Positions 52,103 to 59,063 of a stretch of 64,000 nt of DNA are shown piece after piece. The DNA comes from Amycolatopsis balhimycina FH 1894 (lineage in GTDB: Bacteria > Actinomycetota > Actinomycetes > Mycobacteriales > Pseudonocardiaceae). The translations under genes were made by a program, and so were the position numbers. The notes below the pieces were generated by a model that was not told where the DNA came from, ran no database searches, and worked only from the letters and a program-made list of their open reading frames with translations. Positions within the stretch are counted from its first letter, which is position 1. Each line of letters begins with the position of its first letter. The DNA lies in the NCBI RefSeq assembly GCF_000384295.1, contig NZ_KB913037.1, forward strand, positions 8,691,507 through 8,755,506. The letters are read 5' to 3'.

Positions 52103-53036
52103 CCGGACGCGTGATCCGGGTCAGCTTGTCGGGGTTGACGACGTCGTAGATCGCCACGATCTTCCCGTCGCGGATGGTGACCGACTGCACGTGCTCGTCG
52201 AGGGCGAGGAAGCCGTCGCGGCCTGGCATCGGCGGCAGGTACATCCCCAGGTCGCCGTTGACCAGCACCGGGAGGCCGCGCTCGGCCATCCCCGGCGCGT
52301 ACTTGCGCGTGAGGCCGACGAAGAACCGGGCGATCTTGTCGGGGCCGACGATGAGCTGGCGCGCGGTGCGGCCCTTGCCGTTCGAGTCGCCGATGAGCAC
52401 GACGTCCGGGGCCAGCAGCTCGGTCATCGCCCGGATATCGCCCTGCTGCAGCGCGATGACGAACTTCTCGAGGATCTTCGCCTGGTCGTCCAGCGGCACG
52501 CGCGGCGCCGGGTCGGCGTCGGCGAGCGCCTTGCGGCCCCGCGACGCGTGCTGGCGCGCGGCCTCGACCGAGACGCCGAGCGCGTCGGCGATCTCGGCGA
52601 AGGGCACCGAGAAGGCGTCGTGCAGCACGAACGAGACCCGCTGCTCCGGGGTCAGCTTGTCGAGCACGACGAGCGCGGCCATCCGCAGCCCGTCGTCGCG
52701 CACCGCGACGTCGAGCGGGTCCTCGCTCACCGGCCGCCCGAACGGCGTGACGACCGGCTCGGGCAGCCAGTTGCCGACGTACCGCTCGCGCTGCGCGGCG
52801 GCCGACTTCAGCCGGTCGAGGCAGATCCGGCCGACGACCGTGGTGAGCCAGCCCCGCAGGTCGCGGATGGCCGCGCGGCCGGCATCGTCCAGCCCGGCCA
52901 GCCGCAGCCAGGACTCCTGGACGGCGTCCTCGGCGTCGGCGCGCGTGCCGGTCAGCCGGTAGGCGACCCCGATCAGGTGACTGCGGTGCTCGGCGAACTC
53001 CGCGGCGAGGGTGTCCTGGGCGGTAGGTGTGGCCAT
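52065..53036 (-). CDS. ECF41-family RNA polymerase sigma factor
   Basis: A 323-residue sigma factor: regions sigma2 (HLIGVAYRLTGTRADAEDAVQESWLRL) and sigma4 (LTPEQRVSFVLHDAFSVPFAEIADALGVSVEAARQHASRGRKAL), plus a C-terminal SnoaL-like domain that controls activity in ECF41. The linker WLPEPV and the terminal NPDKL motif are ECF41 hallmarks; DGGGK appears as DSNGKG. No anti-sigma gene is visible, as expected for this group. ATG 53036. Confidence 0.93.
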   Translation of the reverse strand: MATPTAQDTLAAEFAEHRSHLIGVAYRLTGTRADAEDAVQESWLRLAGLDDAGRAAIRDLRGWLTTVVGRICLDRLKSAAAQRERYVGNWLPEPVVTPFGRPVSEDPLDVAVRDDGLRMAALVVLDKLTPEQRVSFVLHDAFSVPFAEIADALGVSVEAARQHASRGRKALADADPAPRVPLDDQAKILEKFVIALQQGDIRAMTELLAPDVVLIGDSNGKGRTARQLIVGPDKIARFFVGLTRKYAPGMAERGLPVLVNGDLGMYLPPMPGRDGFLALDEHVQSVTIRDGKIVAIYDVVNPDKLTRITRPATGAGPGTRRRR

Positions 53037-53089
53037 ACCTCCGAGTGTGCCGGATGAGGTCCGGATGAGGACCGATCTATTGTGGGGGT

Positions 53090-54994
53090 GTGGCAGGACG
53101 GATTCGGGAGAGCGACATCGCGGAGGTGCGCGAGCGGAACCGGATCGACGAGGTCGTCGGGGAGTACGTGGCCCTGCGCCGCGCCGGTGGGGGCAGCCTG
53201 AAGGGGCTCTGCCCGTTCCACAACGAGAAGACCCCCTCGTTCAACGTCCGCCCGGCGCACGGCACCTTCCACTGCTTCGGCTGTGGCGAGGGTGGCGACG
53301 TCATCAAGTTCGTCCAGAAGATCGACCTGATCACGTTCGTGGAAGCCGTCGAGCGGCTGGCCGACCGGGTCGGCATCCGGCTCACCTACGAGGGCGGCGG
53401 CGCCACGATCCAGCGCGACCGCGGCAGCCGCAGCCGGCTGATCGAGGCCCACCGCGCGGCCCAGGAGTTCTACGCCGAGCAGCTGGTCACCGACGAGGCG
53501 CGCCCGGCGCGGGACTTCCTGTCCGAGCGCGGGTTCGACGCCGCCATGGCGAAGACGTTCGGCTGCGGGTACGCGCCCGGCGGCTGGGACAAGCTGACCA
53601 AGCACCTGCTCACCCGCGGCTTCGAGGTCAAGGAGCTGCTCACGGCGGGGCTGTCCAAGGAGGGCCAGCGAGGCCCGATGGACCGCTTCCACCGGCGGCT
53701 GGTCTGGCCGATCCGCGACGTCGGCAACGAGGTCGTCGGCTTCGGCGCGCGGCGGCTGTTCGACGACGACCGGATCTCGGCGAAGTACCTCAACACCGCC
53801 GAGTCGCCGATCTACAAGAAGTCCCAGGTCATGTTCGGTCTCGACCTGGCCAAGCGCGAGATCGCGAAGCGGCACCAGGTGGTCGTGGTCGAGGGCTACA
53901 CCGACGTCATGGCGATGCACGCGTCAGGCGTGCCGACGGCGGTCGCGTCGTCGGGCACGGCGTTCGGCGAAGACCACATGAAGGTGCTTCGCCGGCTGAT
54001 GATGGACGACGACGCCTTCCGCGGCGAAGTCATCTTCACCTTTGACGGCGACGAAGCAGGCCAGAAGGCGGCCCTGAAGGCGTTCGAAGGTGACCAGACC
54101 TTCGCCGGGCAGACGTACATCGCGATCGCGCCGGACGGCATGGACCCGTGCGAGCTGCGCCTGGCCAAGGGCGACAGCGCGGTCAAGGACCTGGTCGCGC
54201 GGCGGACCCCCCTGTTCGAGTTCGTCATCCGCAGCACGCTCAAGAACTACGACCTCGACTCGGTCGACGGCCAGGTCGCGGCGCTGCAGAAGACCGTGCC
54301 GATGGTGGCGTCGATCAAGGACCGCGCGGCCCGGGACGGCTACGCGTCGAAACTCGCCTGGTGGGTGGGCTGGCAGGACGTCGCGCAGGTGGTCAACCGC
54401 GTCCGCGGCAGCGCGGGTGCGACGGACAAGCGCGGCGGGGCGCCCCTGCGGCAGCCGGCGCGGGCCCAGGCGGCGCCGGCCGCCCCTGCTCAGGACGTCG
54501 CCCGCCCGGCCCCGAAGGACCCGCGGTTCGCTGTGCAGCGCGAGGCGCTGAAGGCGGCGCTGCAGCAGCCCGCGATCGCCGGGCCGGAGTACGACGCGCT
54601 TCCGTTGGAAGCCTTCACGCACCCGGTGTACGTCGCGGTGCACGAAGCCGTGCTCAAGGCGGGCGGCGCGGGTTCGGGCCTGACCGGGTCGGCGCTGCTG
54701 GACGCGGCCGCCCCGCACTGTCCGGAAGGGACGGTCCGGCGGGTGCTGTCGGAGCTGGCCGTGGAACCGTTGCAGGCCAAGGACGAGGTCGACTCGCGCT
54801 ACATTTCGTCGATCCTCGCGCGGCTGCAGGAGAGCCTCGTCGGGCGGCAGATCGCGGAGATCAAGGGGAAGCTGCAGCGGCTGTCGCCGGTCGAAGCGCC
54901 GGACGACTACCGCGCGCTGTTCGGCGACCTCGTCGCGCTGGAGCAGTACAAGAAGTCGCTGGGCGAGCAGGCGGCCGCCGGCGCGTGGGGCTGA
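53090..54994 (+). CDS. dnaG: DNA primase DnaG
   Basis: A 634-residue primase: CHC2 zinc-binding domain (C41, H44, C62, C65 in CPFHNEKTPSFNV and FHCFGCGEGG), Toprim core (VVVEGYTDVMAMHASG, FTFDGDEAGQKAA) and C-terminal DnaB-binding helicase domain. GTG start at 53090. It is divergent from ECF41, with a 53-base gap. Confidence 0.97.
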   Translation: MAGRIRESDIAEVRERNRIDEVVGEYVALRRAGGGSLKGLCPFHNEKTPSFNVRPAHGTFHCFGCGEGGDVIKFVQKIDLITFVEAVERLADRVGIRLTYEGGGATIQRDRGSRSRLIEAHRAAQEFYAEQLVTDEARPARDFLSERGFDAAMAKTFGCGYAPGGWDKLTKHLLTRGFEVKELLTAGLSKEGQRGPMDRFHRRLVWPIRDVGNEVVGFGARRLFDDDRISAKYLNTAESPIYKKSQVMFGLDLAKREIAKRHQVVVVEGYTDVMAMHASGVPTAVASSGTAFGEDHMKVLRRLMMDDDAFRGEVIFTFDGDEAGQKAALKAFEGDQTFAGQTYIAIAPDGMDPCELRLAKGDSAVKDLVARRTPLFEFVIRSTLKNYDLDSVDGQVAALQKTVPMVASIKDRAARDGYASKLAWWVGWQDVAQVVNRVRGSAGATDKRGGAPLRQPARAQAAPAAPAQDVARPAPKDPRFAVQREALKAALQQPAIAGPEYDALPLEAFTHPVYVAVHEAVLKAGGAGSGLTGSALLDAAAPHCPEGTVRRVLSELAVEPLQAKDEVDSRYISSILARLQESLVGRQIAEIKGKLQRLSPVEAPDDYRALFGDLVALEQYKKSLGEQAAAGAWG

Positions 54995-54997
54995 GTC

Positions 54998-55531
54998 ATG
55001 GGTAGCCGCGTTCGTTTCCTGCGCCGGTTGCTGGGCGACCGCACGCCCGCCGGGTTCGCCGGGGATTTGGAGCCGGGCGAGGACGTCCTCGACAGCGCCC
55101 CGGTCGAGGACGGCGGGCACCTCGTGGTCACGCAGCTCGGGCTGTGGATCCCCGCCGACGGCGGGGCGCGGCGCGTCGGCTGGCACCTCGTCGGCAAGGC
55201 GGCCTGGGCGGACGGCGTCTTCACGCTGACGGAGTCGGCGGAGGTGGGCACCGCGGGGACCGCCGTCGTGCTGGCCGACCTGCCGCCGGCGCGGTTCCGG
55301 CTGCCTGCGCCGGGCAAGGTGCCGCACCAGGTGCGCCTGCGCGTCGACGGCTCGGTGCGGTCGCGGCACCGGCAGGAGATCGGGGCCGGGGGAGCCTGGT
55401 TCGTCCAGCGCAAGGTGCCCGGCCGCGACGGCAGCGTCCTGCAGGTCCGGCCGGACCCCGGCACCGACGTCACGCTGGTCGGGGCCATCGCCGAGCAGGT
55501 CGCCGCGAAGCTGGTGAACCCGGCCGAGTAG
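54998..55531 (+). CDS. Conserved hypothetical protein after dnaG
   Basis: A 177-residue beta-rich cytoplasmic protein: LVVTQLGLWIPADGGARRVGWHLVGKAAWADGVFTLTESAEV, then RHRQEIGAGGAWFVQRKVPG. No family named with confidence; such proteins follow dnaG in related genomes as I recall. The ATG is four bases after the dnaG stop, so it is cotranscribed. Confidence 0.8.
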   Translation: MGSRVRFLRRLLGDRTPAGFAGDLEPGEDVLDSAPVEDGGHLVVTQLGLWIPADGGARRVGWHLVGKAAWADGVFTLTESAEVGTAGTAVVLADLPPARFRLPAPGKVPHQVRLRVDGSVRSRHRQEIGAGGAWFVQRKVPGRDGSVLQVRPDPGTDVTLVGAIAEQVAAKLVNPAE

Positions 55532-55562
55532 CAGTACGCTCGTACTCAGTACAGGCGTACTG
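55532..55562. promoter_or_regulatory. AGTAC repeat cluster upstream of tam
   Basis: CAGTACGC (55532-55539) and GCGTACTG (55555-55562) are complementary, and inside them GTACTCAGTAC (55543-55553) is another palindrome. Spacing and symmetry suggest an operator; no adjacent regulator gene is known to bind it. It directly precedes the tam Shine-Dalgarno sequence. Confidence 0.55.
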
Positions 55563-55576
55563 CTATGGAGGCGGCC

Positions 55577-56338
55577 ATGTGGGATCCCGCGAAGTACCTC
55601 GACTACGCCGACCTGCGGGCCCGGCCGTTCCACGACCTGATCGCGCGCGTAGCGGCTTCCGCTCCCCGGCGCGTGGCGGACCTCGGCTGTGGCCCGGGGA
55701 ACCTGACCGTTTCTCTCCGGGAACGCTGGCCGTCGGCGGTCCTGGAATGCGCCGACAGTTCACCCGAAATGGTGGCGGCCGCGCGCTCCCGCGGTCTCGA
55801 CGCCACGCTGCTCGACGTCCGCGACTGGACGCCGGCCCCGGACACCGACGTCGTGGTCTCGAACGCCGTCCTGCAGTGGGTCCCGGACCACGGCTCGCTC
55901 CTCCGCCGCTGGGTCTCTTCGCTGCCTGCTGGTGCTCATCTGGCGGTACAGGTGCCGGGCAACTTCAACGCGCCTTCGCACGTGCTGACGCGCGAACTGG
56001 CGGCGTCCCCGGCCTGGTCGTCCCGGCTGGCCGACGTGCTGCTGCGCGAAGACGACGCGGTGTCGAGCCCGCTCGAGTACGCGAACCTCCTGGCCGACGC
56101 GGGCTGCGGCGTCGACGCCTGGGAGACGACGTACGTGCAGCCGTTGCGCGGCCCGCGGCCGGTGCTGGAGTGGATCACCGGAACGGCGTTGCGCCCGGTC
56201 AGGGCGGCCTTGACCGACGCCGAGTGGGAGCGGTTCCGCGCCGAGCTGGCACCCCGGCTCGACGCGGCCTACCCGCCCCGCCCCGACGGGACCACGTGGT
56301 TAGAGTTCCGCCGGGTGTTCTTCGTGGCCCAGGTCTAA
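55577..56338 (+). CDS. tam: Trans-aconitate 2-methyltransferase (Tam)-like
   Basis: A 253-residue class I SAM-dependent methyltransferase: motif [13 protein letters not shown], then [33 protein letters not shown]. The opening [25 protein letters not shown] is typical of Tam, which methylates trans-aconitate. ATG 55577 follows GGAGGCGGCC; ATG 55565 overlaps the Shine-Dalgarno sequence and is not preferred. Ends by overlapping the stop of the opposite small gene. Confidence 0.9.
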   Translation: MWDPAKYLDYADLRARPFHDLIARVAASAPRRVADLGCGPGNLTVSLRERWPSAVLECADSSPEMVAAARSRGLDATLLDVRDWTPAPDTDVVVSNAVLQWVPDHGSLLRRWVSSLPAGAHLAVQVPGNFNAPSHVLTRELAASPAWSSRLADVLLREDDAVSSPLEYANLLADAGCGVDAWETTYVQPLRGPRPVLEWITGTALRPVRAALTDAEWERFRAELAPRLDAAYPPRPDGTTWLEFRRVFFVAQV

Positions 56339-56508
56339 CGCCGCCGGACCTTCTCGCTGATCTTGGCACGCGCCACCCCGGCGGCGCCCTGGACCATGGG
56401 GTGGTCGACGACCCGGCGGTAGGTGCGCACGAGCTGCTCGTACCGCCCCCGGCCTGCCTTGGCGCCCAGTATGTACCCCAGGCCTGCCCCCAGCAGGAAC
56501 TTCTTCAT
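56335..56508 (-). CDS. Small membrane-anchored protein (YtxH-like)
   Basis: A 57-residue protein: a hydrophobic N-terminus [26 protein letters not shown], then a basic amphipathic tail [27 protein letters not shown]. The G-rich segment resembles YtxH-like membrane anchors. ATG 56508 has a GGAAGG-like upstream; a GTG at 56529 is an alternative. Function unknown. Confidence 0.72.
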   Translation of the reverse strand: MKKFLLGAGLGYILGAKAGRGRYEQLVRTYRRVVDHPMVQGAAGVARAKISEKVRRR

Positions 56509-56671
56509 CGCGTCCACGCCTTCCGTCACTAGGTCGTCCGACTGTCCATTGTCCAGGAAACCACCACCGGCGGGGGCGGGCCGGCTAACTGGGGGGTGGT
56601 GAGAAGGCCTTTGGGGGCATGGGTTAAAGTTCTTCTCGTCGGTCGGAGACCGGCACCGGAAGTGAGCACAT

Positions 56672-56744
56672 TCCCCTGTAGCTCAACTGGCAGAGCATTC
56701 GGCTGTTAACCGGAGGGTTCTTGGTTCGAGTCCAAGCGGGGGAG
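56672..56744 (+). tRNA. tRNA-Asn (GTT)
   Basis: Acceptor TCCCCTG pairs with CGGGGGA (one G-U), D arm GCTC...GAGC, anticodon loop CTGTTAA with anticodon GTT, T arm CTTGG-TTCGAGT-CCAAG. 73 nt, CCA not encoded. A common integration site; the accessory genes to the right start 80 bases later. Confidence 0.95.
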
Positions 56745-56754
56745 CTTCCAGACG

Positions 56755-56785
56755 AGAAAGCCCAGGCCAACGGCCTGGGCTTCTC
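56755..56785 (+). terminator. Terminator of tRNA-Asn
   Basis: AAGCCCAGGCC (56758-56768) and GGCCTGGGCTT (56772-56782) form a perfect 11-bp stem with loop AAC, followed by CTCT. It starts 11 bases after the tRNA 3' end. Confidence 0.85.
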
Positions 56786-56822
56786 TGCGTTGTGGGGCGG
56801 TGACGTCTGGAGGGAGGATTTA

Positions 56823-56915
56823 GTGATTAAAAACTCCGTCACGGTGCCGCTGCGGGCATCAACGCTGCAGCTGCCCTGGGTCCAGCCGGTGCCCGGCGGG
56901 ACAGCTGCGGGGTAG
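56823..56915 (+). CDS. Possible 30-codon peptide ORF with strong Shine-Dalgarno
   Basis: A GTG at 56823 preceded by AGGGAGG with good spacing opens 30 codons (VIKNSVTVPLRASTLQLP...GTAAG) ending in TAG. Its N-terminal codons are more AT-rich than their surroundings. It may be the 3' fragment of a lost gene next to the tRNA. No family. Confidence 0.3.
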   Translation: MIKNSVTVPLRASTLQLPWVQPVPGGTAAG

Positions 56916-57254
56916 GTGCGGCGGCCCGGTCACCGGCGAGATCCACGGCCAGAGCGGGACGTCGAGATAGCGCCCGGCCCTCGCGGCGCCCGGCCTTGTC
57001 GTCCATGATCAGTCTCGATCCATGACATTTCCTCGCGAGAGCGTGGACGCCTCGGTGACTGACTATCGGACAAAGGGCTCGTAGCCGTCGGCCGGGGTCG
57101 CCCCTTGTCAGTCTGCCCCGGTGCCGGCGAACCTCCCGGGGCCCATGGTCGACACGCCACACAACTGAAGCGTTAGCGCGTGGATCGTGTGCGATACTGA
57201 AGTTACGTCCTGACCGAGCCGCGGCCTTGGACACCTGCTCCAGGAGGGCCACCC
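56916..57254. other. Intergenic region before the island operon
   Basis: About 340 bases without a credible gene. A GATACT hexamer at about 57194 is a possible -10 box for the operon at 57255, followed by a GGAGGG Shine-Dalgarno sequence about six bases before the ATG (57245-57250). Confidence 0.5.
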
Positions 57255-57947
57255 ATGGTTCCGGACTCACCCGCCGATGCTCTCGGCTCTCATGCTCCCG
57301 GCCTGCGCGACTTGCTCGTTGAGGTCGTACGGGCGCGACACGGTCTCGCAGCCGAAGCTCACCTGGTCTCCGGGTCGCGGTACGCGATGGGGTTCGGCAG
57401 CCAGTGGCGAGACCTACTGGACGACACCTGTGAAGCACTGAAGGGCCGAGGTTTCCGGTCCATCAAGCTGGCCCCCGGCGGGCACGAGGTCCCGGTCGTC
57501 AACGATAGCCTGGTGTACGTCTGGCGCATGTCGAACAATCCGAAGGCGGTGAGCGGGTTCGCGTCGAGCCCGACCCGGAAGAACGGCTTCATGATTGCTC
57601 CCCTCGACCCGACACTGTGGGAGCCCAGCCTGTCCGGCGAGCCTGAGCCCGTCTATGACGCCTCGGAGGAGAGCGAGCTCGGCCCCGTGCTCAGGGCGGT
57701 CGGCGACACAATGCCGTTGGTGCTGGTCATGGTCGAGTCGACGCCGAGGCAGCTGCAGTCGATCGAGTGGGCCGTCGCCGTGCTCGACGTCGACGGCAAG
57801 GTCAAGCTGCGTGGGCATGAGTGCATCTGGGAGCCGGAACTCGCCGCCGATGACGCTGCATCCACCGTCGAGTCGTTCGATAGCGGTGAGCCGGTCGCGC
57901 CGGTCGTGGAGCTCCAGAAGCAGGGCCGGACGCCGACCGATGGGTGA
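57255..57947 (+). CDS. Unknown 230-aa protein, first gene of island operon
   Basis: Not recognised. A soluble protein of 230 residues with a helical N-terminus (GLRDLLVEVVRARHGLAAEAHLVS), a conserved-looking beta region (VPVVNDSLVYVWRMSNNPKAVSGFASSPTRKNGFM), and a C-terminal half with MPLVLVMVESTPRQLQSIEWAVAVLD. No catalytic motif or transmembrane segment. It overlaps the next gene by 8 bases, so the two are cotranslated. The association with an XRE-ImmA protein suggests a regulatory target or toxin-like partner, which is inference. Confidence 0.78.
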   Translation: MVPDSPADALGSHAPGLRDLLVEVVRARHGLAAEAHLVSGSRYAMGFGSQWRDLLDDTCEALKGRGFRSIKLAPGGHEVPVVNDSLVYVWRMSNNPKAVSGFASSPTRKNGFMIAPLDPTLWEPSLSGEPEPVYDASEESELGPVLRAVGDTMPLVLVMVESTPRQLQSIEWAVAVLDVDGKVKLRGHECIWEPELAADDAASTVESFDSGEPVAPVVELQKQGRTPTDG

Positions 57948-59058
57948 GGAGGGCCAAGGCCTGTTCGAGGTCCAGCCCGGCCGGAACGGTCGGTTCGAGC
58001 CGGCACGGTTGACCCAGGCACGGGTTCGCCTCGGCGTGAGCAAGGCCGACCTAGCTGCCGAGGTCGGTGTCTCTGCGGCAGCGATCGGCCAGTACGAGGC
58101 CGGCGTGAACTCGCCGCGGCCCGAGGTGCTCGACCGGTTGGCGACCTACTTGAACGTCCGTCCGGAGTTCTTCGGCGTTGGCCGCCCACTTGCGCGCATC
58201 GACACCCTGACCGCACACTTCCGCAGCCTGAGGTCAGCCCGCGTCAGCGACCGCCAGAAGGCGCTGGCCACTGCGGCGCTGGTGTGGGAGCTGACCTTCG
58301 CGCTCGAGCGCTATGTCAAGCTGCCCGACGCGGATCTCCCGGTCCTCGCCGCCGGTGCGACGCCGTCCGAGGCTGCCGCGGCGCTCCGCGCGCACTGGGG
58401 GTTGCCAGACGGTCCGGTGAAGCACTTGGTCGCCACGGCCGAGTCCCGCGGCATCGTCGTCGCCATACGGCCGCTGCGCGAGATCGACGCTGTCGATGCA
58501 TTCTCCGCCGTCATCGTCGACAGACCGATCATCATCACCACGCCCCGCCGCAGCGAGAACGTCTTCAGACATAGGTTTTCGACTGCGCATGAGATCGGCC
58601 ACCTCCTGCTGCATCGTGACGCCAGCGGCCACAGCGCTGGGGTCGAGAAGGAGGCAGACGAGTTCGCGGCCGCATTCCTGACGCCGGCAGCTGCCATGGA
58701 TGCACTGCTGCCGCAACGGCTGGACTTGGCGGCGCTGGACCGGCTCGGGCGGACATGGGGTGTCTCACCGCAGTCGCTCGTCCGCCGGATGGTCGAGCGC
58801 GGGCGCACCACCGAGTCGTCAGCGCGGCGGGCATACCAGCGCCTGGCCACAACCGACGACCCGCGGGCCGACCCGACGAGCGCGTACCCGGGGGAGAACC
58901 CGTCACTCCTGAAGAAGGCTGCGGAGCTGGCGAGCGACCACGGCGTGGGGGTTCCGGCTCTCGCTGAGGCGCTGAAACTCAGCACCGCGCAAGTCCGTGA
59001 CCTGCTCGGCGATGCCGACCAGCGTCCGGTCCTTCGCCTGGTCGGCGGCGGGAACTGA
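57940..59058 (+). CDS. XRE helix-turn-helix / ImmA-IrrE metallopeptidase
   Basis: A 372-residue fused regulator. An N-terminal Cro-type HTH (about residues 23-78: RLTQARVRLGVSKADLAAEVGVSAAAIGQYEAGVNSPRPEVL) precedes an ImmA/IrrE zinc peptidase domain with HEIGH (217-221) and E238 in KEADEFAAAFL as third ligand. A C-terminal helical region of about 110 residues follows, possibly a second helix-turn-helix (ALAEALKLSTAQVRDLLGDA). In mobile elements and in radiation response such proteins cleave repressors. It is the middle gene of the three-gene operon. Confidence 0.93.
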   Translation: MGEEGQGLFEVQPGRNGRFEPARLTQARVRLGVSKADLAAEVGVSAAAIGQYEAGVNSPRPEVLDRLATYLNVRPEFFGVGRPLARIDTLTAHFRSLRSARVSDRQKALATAALVWELTFALERYVKLPDADLPVLAAGATPSEAAAALRAHWGLPDGPVKHLVATAESRGIVVAIRPLREIDAVDAFSAVIVDRPIIITTPRRSENVFRHRFSTAHEIGHLLLHRDASGHSAGVEKEADEFAAAFLTPAAAMDALLPQRLDLAALDRLGRTWGVSPQSLVRRMVERGRTTESSARRAYQRLATTDDPRADPTSAYPGENPSLLKKAAELASDHGVGVPALAEALKLSTAQVRDLLGDADQRPVLRLVGGGN

Positions 59059-59063
59059 CTGCC

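Noticed and set aside
56785..57254. Integrase gene at the tRNA-Asn
   Set aside because: No frame with recombinase motifs on either strand between the tRNA and the operon.
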